DNA from: Faecalispora sporosphaeroides DSM 1294
GTDB taxonomy: Bacteria > Bacillota > Clostridia > Oscillospirales > Acutalibacteraceae
Assembly (NCBI GenBank): GCA_000383295.1
Contig: KB911071.1
Span: 30,068 to 94,067, forward strand
Length of the DNA stretch: 64,000 bases
Direction of reading: 5' to 3'
The stretch's first letter is position 1. Each line of letters opens with the position of its first letter. The position numbers and the translations under genes were made by a program. The notes beneath the pieces are model-generated. The model searched no databases and was not told the origin of the DNA. It worked only from the letters and a program-made list of their open reading frames with translations. Shown one piece after another: positions 1 through 8,351 of this stretch.

Positions 1-186
1 CCCGTTTCCAGCTTTTTTCAGAACAATCCGCCAGATTTTTGTTCTTTTTCGCTCTGGATGATTCAATGCTCTCTCAGCCGCCCGAAGCTCCGCTTCGGTT
101 TGCGGCGTGAGGTTATTATAACATAAACCCCCATATTTTGCATTCCCCGTGTGGGAATTTTCTGCAGGAGAAAGGAGCAGCCGCAT
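1..186. other. Left-edge intergenic stretch
   Basis: I see no supported coding region here. Bases 61-123 hold copy A of the dispersed hairpin element, described separately. The remainder is AT-leaning intergenic sequence, ending in the ribosome-binding site of the Smr gene (AAAGGAG at 171-177). Confidence 0.6.
61..123 (-). repeat. Dispersed promoter-hairpin element, copy A
   Basis: Read on the minus strand, this copy starts with TGTTATAATAACCTCACG, which contains an extended -10 box (TGnTATAAT). A stem GCCGC/GCGGC follows, then a short A-rich bulge and a second stem CCGAAGC/GCTTCGG. It ends in TGAGAGAGCATTGAAT. It shares nearly every position with the copies at 2454, 13054 and 37555. This copy points left, out of the window. 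Confidence 0.8.
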
Positions 187-441
187 ATGCTGACAAGCCA
201 AAAAGGGAGCGTGTTGACCGTAGACATCCACGGTATGCGTTCAGACGACGCGAAGCGTCAGCTGGAGCGGCTGCTCTCCCGCGCCGGAAAAGACGTGCGC
301 GAGATCGTGGTGATTCACGGGTACAGCCACGGGCAGGTGCTCAAAAACATGGTGCGCCTTGAGCTGAAGCACACGCGGATTCAAAGCAGGCTGCTCTCCC
401 TGAATGAGGGGCAAACGCGGCTTTTGCTAAAAGAACGATAA
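187..441 (+). CDS. Smr domain protein
   Basis: An 84-residue protein made almost entirely of one Smr (small MutS-related) domain. The conserved DIHG motif lies near the N-terminus and the VVIHGYSHG motif about 30 residues later; both are hallmarks of the Smr nuclease fold. Stand-alone Smr proteins act on nucleic acids, but the substrate of this one cannot be told from sequence. I chose ATG 187 because AAAGGAG lies 9 bases upstream. An upstream in-frame ATG at 151 would add 12 residues without a Shine-Dalgarno. A bidirectional terminator follows directly. Confidence 0.82.
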   Translation: MLTSQKGSVLTVDIHGMRSDDAKRQLERLLSRAGKDVREIVVIHGYSHGQVLKNMVRLELKHTRIQSRLLSLNEGQTRLLLKER

Positions 442-483
442 AAAAAGCCCCGGGCTGTTTTACTGCCAGCCCAGGGCTTTTTA
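439..483. terminator. Bidirectional Rho-independent terminator
   Basis: A GC-rich stem (AAAAGCCCCGGGCTG paired with CAGCCCAGGGCTTTTT) has an A-run on the left and a T-run on the right. It can therefore end both the Smr gene (+) and the LCP gene (-), which converge here. Confidence 0.85.
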
Positions 484-491
484 AATCGATC

Positions 492-1562
492 TCAGCGGCT
501 TTCAAAAGAAGATCCCTGAGAGGAATCGGATGACCCTAGATTCTCCTCGTAAATGAACTCCACCAGTTTTTCATGATTTTTCTGAAAATTGACAACCAGG
601 GAGGAGCCGACGCCCGGAATGCTCTGGTCGTCAAAGGTTCCGTCCACGGGAATTCGGTTCTGGCTGGTGGGGTAATTGAGATACGTCAGCGAGTTGGTAG
701 CAAGCGACAAAATCTCGTTCTTGGTCATGTTGGTGGTCACAAGAGGAAGCACATCGTACAGAATTCCGTTGATTGTTCCCAGATCGGACGTTTTGAATTC
801 ATCGATAATCGCCTGCAGCACCTTGCGTTGGCGCAGCGTGCGCTCATAATCGTTGCCGATATCGCGGATACGCGAATAATAATGTGCCTGCCGCCCCGTC
901 ATATGCTGTAACCCGCCGGTCAGCCGTTTGGAGGAGGACTCGCCGGAATAGGTATTGATCAGCCTTGCTTCCGCGCTGGAGATTTCCACCGTAACGCCGC
1001 CCAGGCGGTCGATAATTTTATTGAAGGAATCGTTGCTGATCAGCACATAGCGGTCAATATCCACGCCAAAGCCGTTTTCAATGGTCTGCACCGTCAGCGC
1101 CGGGCCGCCGATCGAATACGCAACCGTCAGCTTGTTGGCCTGATGGCCGGGGATGGAAACGTACATGTCGCGCATAAAGGACGTCATTTTCAGCTTTTCG
1201 TGTCTGCGATCCAAAGAGACCATCAGCATGCTGTCGCTGCGGCCCTTGTCGTTTGCCTGGTAATCGTCCACACCCATCAGCAGCACGTTCAGGATTTTGT
1301 CGTCGTGATACAGCCCGTTGACAACATATTTGGAATTCCCCATGTTATCAAAAGAGGTCACTCCCGAATTGTCCGGCGTCGAGGACTGCACCGGGTCCGT
1401 TTCAAACTGTATGCGACCCAGCAGATGATCCGCGTAAACCAGCGTCCCGCCCACCGTAATTAAAACAAGGCTGACGACCAGAATCGCCACATTGAGGATC
1501 ACCGCCCTTTTCCCTTTGCCTGAAGCGGGCCTGCGACCCTTCGTTGGCTCTTTCTTTTTCAC
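492..1562 (-). CDS. LytR-CpsA-Psr (LCP) family cell-wall ligase
   Basis: A 356-residue membrane-anchored LCP protein. A basic cytoplasmic head (residues 1-20) is followed by one transmembrane segment (about 21-43) and an extracellular LCP domain (about 90-250). Family hallmarks are visible: LLMGVD, the GRSDSMLMVS strand with its conserved Arg/Asp, and SFMRDMYVSIPG. LCP enzymes transfer wall teichoic acids, capsule or other glycopolymers from undecaprenyl carriers onto peptidoglycan. The C-terminal tail is Ser-rich and probably disordered. The start is GTG 1562, preceded by an AAGGG-like site. The exact polymer cannot be inferred. Confidence 0.88.
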   Translation of the reverse strand: MKKKEPTKGRRPASGKGKRAVILNVAILVVSLVLITVGGTLVYADHLLGRIQFETDPVQSSTPDNSGVTSFDNMGNSKYVVNGLYHDDKILNVLLMGVDDYQANDKGRSDSMLMVSLDRRHEKLKMTSFMRDMYVSIPGHQANKLTVAYSIGGPALTVQTIENGFGVDIDRYVLISNDSFNKIIDRLGGVTVEISSAEARLINTYSGESSSKRLTGGLQHMTGRQAHYYSRIRDIGNDYERTLRQRKVLQAIIDEFKTSDLGTINGILYDVLPLVTTNMTKNEILSLATNSLTYLNYPTSQNRIPVDGTFDDQSIPGVGSSLVVNFQKNHEKLVEFIYEENLGSSDSSQGSSFESR

Positions 1563-1694
1563 AACATCATCCCTTCTTCGGCGCCTCGGTCAGAGCAAGC
1601 TTTTGTCTTCACCGCAGGCACTCCCCTATGTGTTATCTTGTTCTGTTTTATCCATTTTTATGTCCTGCATTCCTGCGGCAAATCGCCTTATTTT

Positions 1695-2309
1695 TTACAC
1701 ATTCGCAGGATCGGATTCCTCTGCCGGTAAGTCCTGTTCGTCCAGCGTCAGCTCGTAAGACGGCAGGAATTCCGTTAAAAAGCACTCCGCCTCCGGCAGG
1801 CCCATCGCCAGAATCGTCTCCCGCTGCGCCTGTTCGGCGCGGTGGAATTCGGCGTTGCCCATTCCGCGCTCCTCCACGCATTTGATCAAAGCAGAAATTT
1901 TGTCCGCTGCCTTCACCAATGGATAAAGCTCCTCGTCGCCCGGCCCGCTTTCACAAATCAGCGGCTCGTATGCCCCCCGAAGATCCTCCGGCAGCAAAGC
2001 CAGAAGGCGCCGCTGTGCCATCTCCTCCACCCGGCGGTACGCCTGCCGGATTTCAGGGTTATCGTATTTCACCGGCGTCGGCAAATCGCCCGTTAAAATC
2101 TCGGTAACATCGTGGAACATGGCCAGTACCGCGGCCCGCTCGGGATTCACGCTGCCGCCGAAGCGGGTATTGCGCAAAAGTGCCAGCGCGTGAGCGATCA
2201 CCGCAACATCGAGACTGTGCTCGCAGATATTCTCGCTTCTGGTGTTGCGCATCAGGCCCCATCGGTTAATGTATTTCATCCGCGAAAGCATCGCATAAAA
2301 ATGATACAT
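1695..2309 (-). CDS. HD-domain phosphohydrolase (YfbR/5'-nucleotidase-like)
   Basis: A 204-residue HD-superfamily enzyme resembling the YfbR 5'-deoxynucleotidase group. The opening HFYAMLSRMKYINRWGL, the ICEHSLDVA helix and the metal-binding MFHDVTEI motif, followed by GDLPTPVKY, match that family. YfbR-type enzymes dephosphorylate deoxyribonucleoside monophosphates. The open frame extends upstream to 2399, but the GGGAGG at about 2316-2321 sits 7 bases before ATG 2309, which I take as the start. It lies 132 bp upstream of the LCP gene on the same strand and could be cotranscribed with it. Confidence 0.8.
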   Translation of the reverse strand: MYHFYAMLSRMKYINRWGLMRNTRSENICEHSLDVAVIAHALALLRNTRFGGSVNPERAAVLAMFHDVTEILTGDLPTPVKYDNPEIRQAYRRVEEMAQRRLLALLPEDLRGAYEPLICESGPGDEELYPLVKAADKISALIKCVEERGMGNAEFHRAEQAQRETILAMGLPEAECFLTEFLPSYELTLDEQDLPAEESDPANV

Positions 2310-2897
2310 TTCCATTCCTCCCGGCCGCTTATGTGACAATTTTCGGCTCAAAGCAACTACGACAGTTATTATAACAGAGAAAATCGCAGGATACAACAAA
2401 TCGAAATTATTTTACAATTGGCATGATTTCCTCTTCATTCAGGGGAATTCCTATGTTATAATAACCTCACGCCACAAGCCGAAGCAGAGCTTCGGGTGGC
2501 TGAGAGAACATTGAAACAGAATAAGCCACATTAAAAGGCGGTCCTGCCGCCATGAATTAAACCATTTATTTTGCATTCTGTTATCATCTCCTCACGCTGC
2601 AAACCAGCCTGAACGGCTGCTTAATTTTCTCACCGCAAATTCATTTCTATCAGGTACCTTCTGCAGATGAACTCTGTTATACTTTATATCTGTTGTCTTC
2701 CTGACCTTAAACGACCCCGTTAGCCGCGGCGTTTGGGCTCCCTGCCGGCACAAATTGAAAGAGACGAAAGCGCCGCTTTCGCGGAATCTTCCGCGGGCCG
2801 CCCGCCGCGTTCGGCTGCCGGTTTGCGTACTGTTCCACAGGTTGACTCTCCGGCGGACAGGCAGACGCTTATTTTCTGCGCAAAGGAGTGAACGGTT
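2310..2897. other. Intergenic region with repeat copy B and hairpins
   Basis: No supported gene. It holds element copy B (2454-2517). Close to the next gene there are two short dyads, around 2768-2785 (CGAAAGCG/CGCTTTCG) and 2784-2800 (CGCGGAA/TTCCGCG), which could fold in a 5' leader of the yfhO-like gene. Confidence 0.5.
2454..2517 (+). repeat. Dispersed promoter-hairpin element, copy B
   Basis: Starts TGTTATAATAACCTCACG and has outer stem GCCAC/GTGGC, bulge AAG, inner stem CCGAAGC/GCTTCGG and tail TGAGAGAACATTGAAAC. The outer stem differs from copy A by a compensating pair (G-C to A-T), which supports an RNA fold. It points toward the yfhO-like gene, about 380 bp downstream. Confidence 0.8.
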
Positions 2898-5321
2898 TTG
2901 AATCTGCTTTCCAGAACGATGGAAAACAAGAACGTACTCTTGAAAGCATTCTTGTATAGTCTGGGTCTTGCCACGCTGATTTTTCTTCCCTTTCAGCTGG
3001 TAGACAGCGGCTATTTTTTATTTTACGGCGATTTTAATGTTCAGCAGGTTCCTTTCTACCGCATGTGCCACGACGCGATCCGCAGCGGCAGCTGGCGGTG
3101 GAGCTGGACGACCGATTTGGGCGCCAATTTCATCGGCTCCTACTCCTTTTATCTGCTGGGCAGCCCGTTTTTCTGGCTGACTCTCCCGTTCCCCAGCAAC
3201 GCCGTTCCCTACCTGATGGGCCCCCTGCTGGTTTTAAAATTTGCCTGCTCCGGCTGCGCCGGCTGCCTGTATCTCAAACGCTATGTCCGCGACCCCGAAT
3301 TTGCCGTGGCCGGCGGGATGCTGTACGCGTTTTCCGGCTTTTCCGTCTATAACATCTTTTTCAATCATTTTCACGAAGCGATCATCGTATTCCCTCTGCT
3401 GCTGTGGGCGATGGATGAATATATGTACCACCGCCGGCGCGGTATCTTCGCGGTGACGGTGTTCGCGAGCTGCTTTGTCAATTACTACTTTTTTGTGGGA
3501 CAGGTCGTTTTCTGCATCCTGTACTGGCTGGTGCGGGCGTTCTGCGGCAGCTGGAGAATCACGGTAAAGGATTTTCTGCTCCTGCTTGCCGAATCCGTGC
3601 TGGGCGTCGCGCTCTCCGGCGCGCTGCTGGTGCCGACCATCCTGACGGTGATCCAGAACCCCCGCGTCGACAATCCGCCGGACGGCTGGGGCGCGCTTTT
3701 GTACGGCTGGAACCAGCGCTATATGCACATTCTGCAGTCGTTCTTTTTCCCGCCGGACATCCCGGCCCGGCCGAACTTCACCCCGAACTCCGAGGCAAAA
3801 TGGGCGTCCCTTGGGGCGTGGTTGCCGCTGTTCAGCATGACGGGCGTCTTCGCTTTTCTGCAGAACCGCCGCCGTCACTGGCTGAAAAAGCTGCTCGGCA
3901 TTCTGTTTTTGATGGCCATGGTGCCGATTCTGAATTCCGCGTTTCAGCTGTTCAACGCCTCGTATTACGCGCGGTGGTTCTATATGCTGGTGCTCATGAT
4001 GTGCCTTGCCACCCTGATTTCTCTGGAGCGCGAAAGCAGCGACTGGCGCAGGGCCGTGCGCTGGGTGCTGGGCATCACACTCGGCATCGCACTGCCGATC
4101 GGTCTGATGCCGCAGTCGAAAACCAGCAACGGTACCACCACCCGCACCATCGGGCTCGAGGAATATCCCACCCGCTTTTGGGCCTACGTGGCCCTGGCTC
4201 TGCTCAGCCTGCTCGCGCTGTGCATCGTGATGAAATATTGGAAGCGCGACAAGAAAATCTTTCAGCGCCGGATGTTTGCCGGAATTGCCGCGATTTCCTT
4301 TCTATACTCCATCTACTTTATCTCCCTGGGCAAAACCCAGTCGGAGGATGTGCGCAGACAGCTGATTCCCTATGCGCTCAACGGCGGCGCGGATGTCTCC
4401 CTGCCCGATCTGCAGAACGTGCGCTCCGATTTTTACCACGCGATGGACAATCAGGCCATGTACTGGCAGATCCCAAGTATTCAGGCGTTTCACAGCATTG
4501 TGCCCGGCTCGATTATGGAGTTTTATCCCACCATCGGCGTCACGCGTGACGTCGGCTCGCGGCCGGACACCAAAACGTACGGGCTGCGCGCGCTGACCTC
4601 CTGCCGCTGGCTGTTCGACTATGCGGGGGACGACAACTATTTCGGCGGCGAAAACCGGCAAAACCCCGAAATGCCGGGCTGGCACTATTACGGCACCCAG
4701 AACGGCTTTGATGTTTGGGAAAATGAATACTATATTCCCATGGGCTTTTCCTATGATTCTTACGTGACTCAGGAGCAGTACGATGAAGCCTCCGAAGGGG
4801 ACCGCGACCAGATTCTGTTGCACGCTCTGGTGCTTTCCGACCAACAGATTCAAACGTACGGCTCCCTGCTGACGCCCCTCGATCCCGCGGATCTGGACTT
4901 TACTCACAACGCGTATTACGAGGCGTGCCTGGAACGGCGGGCCAGCGCGGGAACTGGCTTCTCTCACGACAGCACTGGGTTTTCCCTGCATTATTCGGCG
5001 GAGCGTGAGCGGCTGGTCTTTTTCAGCGTTCCGTATGAATCCGGCTGGAGCGCAACCGTAAACGGGCAGACGGTTCCGGTGGAAAAGGTGAGCGTCGGCT
5101 TCATGGCCGTGAAGGTTCCCGCCGGGGAATCGGACATCCGCTTTGAATACCGCACCCCGGGCCTTGGCGAGGGGATCGCCCTGTCCGGCGCGGCGGCGGT
5201 TCTTCTGGTGCTGTACCACCGCCTGACCCTGCGCATGGACAACCGCCTGCAGAAAAACCGCAAGCGCCGCATTTTCCGGATCAAATCTTCAGGAAACGGA
5301 ACCGCGGAGGAGGAATTGTAA
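2898..5321 (+). CDS. YfhO family membrane glycosyltransferase-like protein
   Basis: An 807-residue polytopic membrane protein of the YfhO family. About a dozen hydrophobic segments occupy residues 15-480. An extracytoplasmic region follows (about 490-770), with a beta-rich WSATVNGQ-type end, then a last transmembrane segment and a basic tail. In Bacillus and Listeria, YfhO proteins work with a CsbB-type enzyme: the latter makes undecaprenyl-phosphate-sugar, and the YfhO protein is thought to transfer the sugar to lipoteichoic acid outside the membrane. The next gene overlaps by one base and is CsbB-like, which supports the same role here. The start is TTG 2898, with AAAGGAG 10 bases upstream; ATG 2919 is the alternative. 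Confidence 0.85.
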   Translation: MNLLSRTMENKNVLLKAFLYSLGLATLIFLPFQLVDSGYFLFYGDFNVQQVPFYRMCHDAIRSGSWRWSWTTDLGANFIGSYSFYLLGSPFFWLTLPFPSNAVPYLMGPLLVLKFACSGCAGCLYLKRYVRDPEFAVAGGMLYAFSGFSVYNIFFNHFHEAIIVFPLLLWAMDEYMYHRRRGIFAVTVFASCFVNYYFFVGQVVFCILYWLVRAFCGSWRITVKDFLLLLAESVLGVALSGALLVPTILTVIQNPRVDNPPDGWGALLYGWNQRYMHILQSFFFPPDIPARPNFTPNSEAKWASLGAWLPLFSMTGVFAFLQNRRRHWLKKLLGILFLMAMVPILNSAFQLFNASYYARWFYMLVLMMCLATLISLERESSDWRRAVRWVLGITLGIALPIGLMPQSKTSNGTTTRTIGLEEYPTRFWAYVALALLSLLALCIVMKYWKRDKKIFQRRMFAGIAAISFLYSIYFISLGKTQSEDVRRQLIPYALNGGADVSLPDLQNVRSDFYHAMDNQAMYWQIPSIQAFHSIVPGSIMEFYPTIGVTRDVGSRPDTKTYGLRALTSCRWLFDYAGDDNYFGGENRQNPEMPGWHYYGTQNGFDVWENEYYIPMGFSYDSYVTQEQYDEASEGDRDQILLHALVLSDQQIQTYGSLLTPLDPADLDFTHNAYYEACLERRASAGTGFSHDSTGFSLHYSAERERLVFFSVPYESGWSATVNGQTVPVEKVSVGFMAVKVPAGESDIRFEYRTPGLGEGIALSGAAAVLLVLYHRLTLRMDNRLQKNRKRRIFRIKSSGNGTAEEEL

Positions 5322-6262
5322 TGTCTATTGTCTATTTTGTGATTCCCTGCTACAACGAGGAGCAGGTGCTGCCCGAAACCGTCAAGCGCCTGACCGTAAA
5401 GCTCGGCAGCATGATCGAAAGCGGAATCGCGTCGCCCGAAAGCCGCATGCTGTTTGTGGACGACGGCAGCCGCGACAAAACCTGGGAGCTGATCGAGGGC
5501 TACCACCGCGAAAATCCGCTGGTGGGCGGGGTCAAGCTGGCGCATAACCGGGGCCACCAAAACGCGCTTCTGGCCGGGCTGATGACCGCGCGAAAATACG
5601 CAGACTGCGCCATCAGTCTGGACGCCGACCTGCAGGACGACATTGAGGTGCTCGACCAGTTCGTGCGCCAGTTTCAGGACGGCTGCGACGTGGTGTACGG
5701 CGTGCGCAGCAAGCGCGAAACCGATACCTTTTTCAAGCGCAGCACCGCTCTGGCCTTTTACCGGGTCATGAAAATGCTGGGCGTCGACCTCGTCTACAAC
5801 CACGCCGATTACCGCCTGATGAGCCGCCGGGCGCTGGACGCGCTGGCGGACTACCGCGAAACAAATCTGTTCCTGCGCGGCATTGTGCCGCTCATCGGCT
5901 TTCGCAGCGGCACTGTAACGTATGAACGGCACGAGCGCTTTGCGGGCGAATCCAAATATCCGCTCAAAAAAATGATCTCCTTCGCGCTCGACGGCATCAC
6001 CTCGTTCAGCGTCAAGCCCCTTAAAATCATCGCGAATCTGGGGGTGCTGGTCTCCGTTCTGAGCATTCTCGGCCTGCTGTACGCCCTCATCTCTTACTTT
6101 ACCGGCAACGCCGTGGCGGGCTGGACGGCCATTGTTTGCTCCATCTGGCTGCTCGGCGGCATTCAGCTGCTCTGCATCGGCGTTTTGGGCGGCTATATCG
6201 GGAAAATTTACAATGAGGTCAAGGACAGACCCCGCTACTTAATCGAAGAAGAGCTCCGCTGA
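5321..6262 (+). CDS. CsbB/GtrB-like family 2 glycosyltransferase
   Basis: A 313-residue polyisoprenyl-phosphate glycosyltransferase. An N-terminal GT-A domain (residues 1-225) shows YNEEQVLPETV, FVDDGSRDKT and the metal-binding SLDADLQDD. Two C-terminal transmembrane helices (about 230-295) are typical of the GtrB/CsbB/DPM1 group. It should transfer a sugar from a nucleotide donor to undecaprenyl phosphate at the inner face of the membrane. Its ATG overlaps the stop of the YfhO gene (TAATG), so the two are translationally coupled. No GtcA-type flippase gene is adjacent. Confidence 0.88.
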   Translation: MSIVYFVIPCYNEEQVLPETVKRLTVKLGSMIESGIASPESRMLFVDDGSRDKTWELIEGYHRENPLVGGVKLAHNRGHQNALLAGLMTARKYADCAISLDADLQDDIEVLDQFVRQFQDGCDVVYGVRSKRETDTFFKRSTALAFYRVMKMLGVDLVYNHADYRLMSRRALDALADYRETNLFLRGIVPLIGFRSGTVTYERHERFAGESKYPLKKMISFALDGITSFSVKPLKIIANLGVLVSVLSILGLLYALISYFTGNAVAGWTAIVCSIWLLGGIQLLCIGVLGGYIGKIYNEVKDRPRYLIEEELR

Positions 6263-6617
6263 GCTCACTGTGCTGCGCAGAATCGCCGCGCGCCGAAAAA
6301 CGCGCGGCCGTCGAGAGTTCCGCCAGGCGAAAAGAAAACGCGACAAACAAAAGAAAGCCTGCCAATAAGTTATGGGGCGGCTCTTTGCGGAGCCAACGCA
6401 GAAAACAATTTATGCTTGTATGACCTTTTCGGCAACTTTGAGCTCGGTCCAATCTTGGGCCGGGCTTTTTTGTGCCGAACAGCGGCCGCTTTGCGAATGG
6501 AACGGTACCCATCTGCGCAAATTATAGGCAGATGCGTTCGCACTGTAAAGCAGCCGGGCTTTCCCACAGAGCCGAGCGCACAGTTTGCCGCTCTGCGCGG
6601 CGAAAGGAAGGAACTGC
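6263..6617. other. Leader region upstream of the ABC exporter genes
   Basis: A 355-bp gap without a convincing gene. It contains a small GGCTC/GAGCC hairpin near 6376, a strong terminator at 6441-6471 (listed separately) and the AAGGAAGG ribosome-binding site of the exporter gene. The terminator lies 147 bp before the coding start, so it could be an attenuator or simply the end of the glycosyltransferase transcript. Confidence 0.5.
6441..6471 (+). terminator. Rho-independent terminator, possible attenuator
   Basis: A 10-bp stem (AGCTCGGTCC with GGGCCGGGCT, allowing G-U pairs), a six-base loop and a T6 run. It lies between the glycosyltransferase gene and the ABC exporter pair. The downstream GCGGCCGC near 6482 could pair with the GGGCCG arm as a weak alternative fold. 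Confidence 0.75.
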
Positions 6618-8351
6618 ATGCTCAAACAGCTGTACACCCTGCTCGGCAAATACCGGCGGGACGCTCTTTTGGCTCCGTTTCTGATTCTCGGGGAAGTGCT
6701 GATGGAGCTTTTCATCCCCTATGCAATGGCCGGCCTGATCGATCAGGGCGTGCTGGGCGGCGGCGGAATTTCTTATACCGTAAAAATGGGCGGGCTGATG
6801 CTTTTGATGGCGCTGGCGGCGCTGGTCTTCGGCGCGCTGGCCGGGCGCCTTGCCTCCCGGGCCTGTACCGGGCTGGCTGCAAACCTTCGCACCGCCCTGT
6901 TCGACAGGGTAATGGCTTTCTCCTTCTCCAACGTCGATCATTTTTCCTCCGCGTCGCTGATCACCCGCCTGACCTCCGACGTGACCAACGTGCAGAACGC
7001 GTTTTTGATGATTCTGCGTATGGGCCTGCGGGCGCCGATTCTGCTGGTGGGCGCGGCCTTCCTGGCGGTGCTCCTCAGCCGCAGGCTTTCTCTGATTTTT
7101 CTCGCCGCCGTACCCATCCTGGCTGCCGCAATCGTCTATATGATGAAAAACGGGTACCCGCGCTTTCAGCAGATGCTGCGCCGCGTAGACGCCATGAACG
7201 CCTCCGTTCAAGAAAACCTGACCGGCATCCGGGTTGTCAAGGCCTGTGTGCGTGAGGAATACGAGACCGAAAAATTTACTGAAGGCGCGGAGGCCCTGCG
7301 CAAAGCTCAATTTTTCGCCGAGCGCCTGGTTCTGCTGACCCTGCCCATTTTACAGCTGACGATTTCGGGCTGTATTGTGGCCGTGGTGTGGTTCGGCGGC
7401 AATCTGGTGGTTGCAGGCGGGCTGGAGCTCGGGCAGCTTTCCGCCTTTTTGAGCTATGTCTCCCAGATTTTGATGTCGCTGATGTTCCTGTCGATGATCT
7501 TCCTGCTGTGCGTGTTGTCCCGCGCGTCCGTCACACGGATTCAGGAGGTGCTCGCCGAGGCGCCCTCCATTCAGGACATCCCTGCACCGTCGCCAGAGCT
7601 GACCGACGGCTCCATCGAGTTTGTGGACGCGTCTTTCTCGTACGGCGGGCCGGGTGACAACCTGACGCTGGAGCACATCAGCCTTTCCATCCGCCCGGGC
7701 GAGATAATCGGCATCATCGGCGGCACCGGCTCGGCAAAATCCACTCTGGTGCAGCTGATTCCCCGTCTGTATGAGCTGTCGGGCGGCCGGCTGCTGGTAG
7801 GGGGCCGCCCGGTGCAGGAGTATTCCCTCGACGCGCTGCGCAAAGGCATTTCGATGGTATTGCAGAAAAACACCCTCTTCTCCGGCACCATCCGGGAAAA
7901 TTTGCTGTGGGGGAACCCGAACGCCACACAGCAGGAGCTGGAGAACGCCTGCCGGGCCGCGCAGGCCAAAGAATTCATCGACGCCCTGCCGAATGGCCTT
8001 GAAACCCGCGTGGAGCAGGGCGGCGCCAACTTCTCCGGCGGGCAGAAGCAGCGGCTGTGCATCGCACGCGCCCTGCTCAGCCGCCCGAAAATCATGATTC
8101 TTGACGACTCCACCAGCGCGGTGGACACCGCCACCGACGCCCGAATCCGCGAGGGCCTGCGCAGGGAGCTTCACGGTGCGACCGTACTGCTCATCGCCCA
8201 GCGCATCAGCTCCCTGCGCGACGCAGACCGCATCATCGTCATGGACAGCGGAACGATCAGCGGGGTCGGCACCCATGAGGAGCTGCTCGACGGCAATCCA
8301 ATTTACCGCGAGATTGTCGAATCCCAGCAGAAGGGAGGAATGCCGATATGA
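6618..8351 (+). CDS. Heterodimeric ABC exporter, subunit A (degenerate Walker B)
   Basis: A 577-residue half transporter: six transmembrane helices (residues 15-310), then an ATP-binding domain. It has Walker A GGTGSAKST, signature FSGGQKQR and Walker B IMILDDSTS. The usual catalytic glutamate after Walker B is an aspartate, the mark of the non-hydrolysing site in heterodimeric multidrug exporters such as BmrCD or TM287/288. The start is ATG 6618 with GAAAGGAAGG just upstream; an earlier in-frame start at 6585 has no such site. It overlaps the partner gene by four bases. The exported substrate is unknown; drugs or lipids are typical. Confidence 0.9.
   Translation: MLKQLYTLLGKYRRDALLAPFLILGEVLMELFIPYAMAGLIDQGVLGGGGISYTVKMGGLMLLMALAALVFGALAGRLASRACTGLAANLRTALFDRVMAFSFSNVDHFSSASLITRLTSDVTNVQNAFLMILRMGLRAPILLVGAAFLAVLLSRRLSLIFLAAVPILAAAIVYMMKNGYPRFQQMLRRVDAMNASVQENLTGIRVVKACVREEYETEKFTEGAEALRKAQFFAERLVLLTLPILQLTISGCIVAVVWFGGNLVVAGGLELGQLSAFLSYVSQILMSLMFLSMIFLLCVLSRASVTRIQEVLAEAPSIQDIPAPSPELTDGSIEFVDASFSYGGPGDNLTLEHISLSIRPGEIIGIIGGTGSAKSTLVQLIPRLYELSGGRLLVGGRPVQEYSLDALRKGISMVLQKNTLFSGTIRENLLWGNPNATQQELENACRAAQAKEFIDALPNGLETRVEQGGANFSGGQKQRLCIARALLSRPKIMILDDSTSAVDTATDARIREGLRRELHGATVLLIAQRISSLRDADRIIVMDSGTISGVGTHEELLDGNPIYREIVESQQKGGMPI

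Noticed and set aside
2490-2517. The CTGAGAG motif of the repeats resembles part of the TPP riboswitch.
   Set aside because: The other conserved TPP elements (GGGG-type first strand and ACCTGATCTGG-type region) are absent, and the copies do not sit before thiamine genes.
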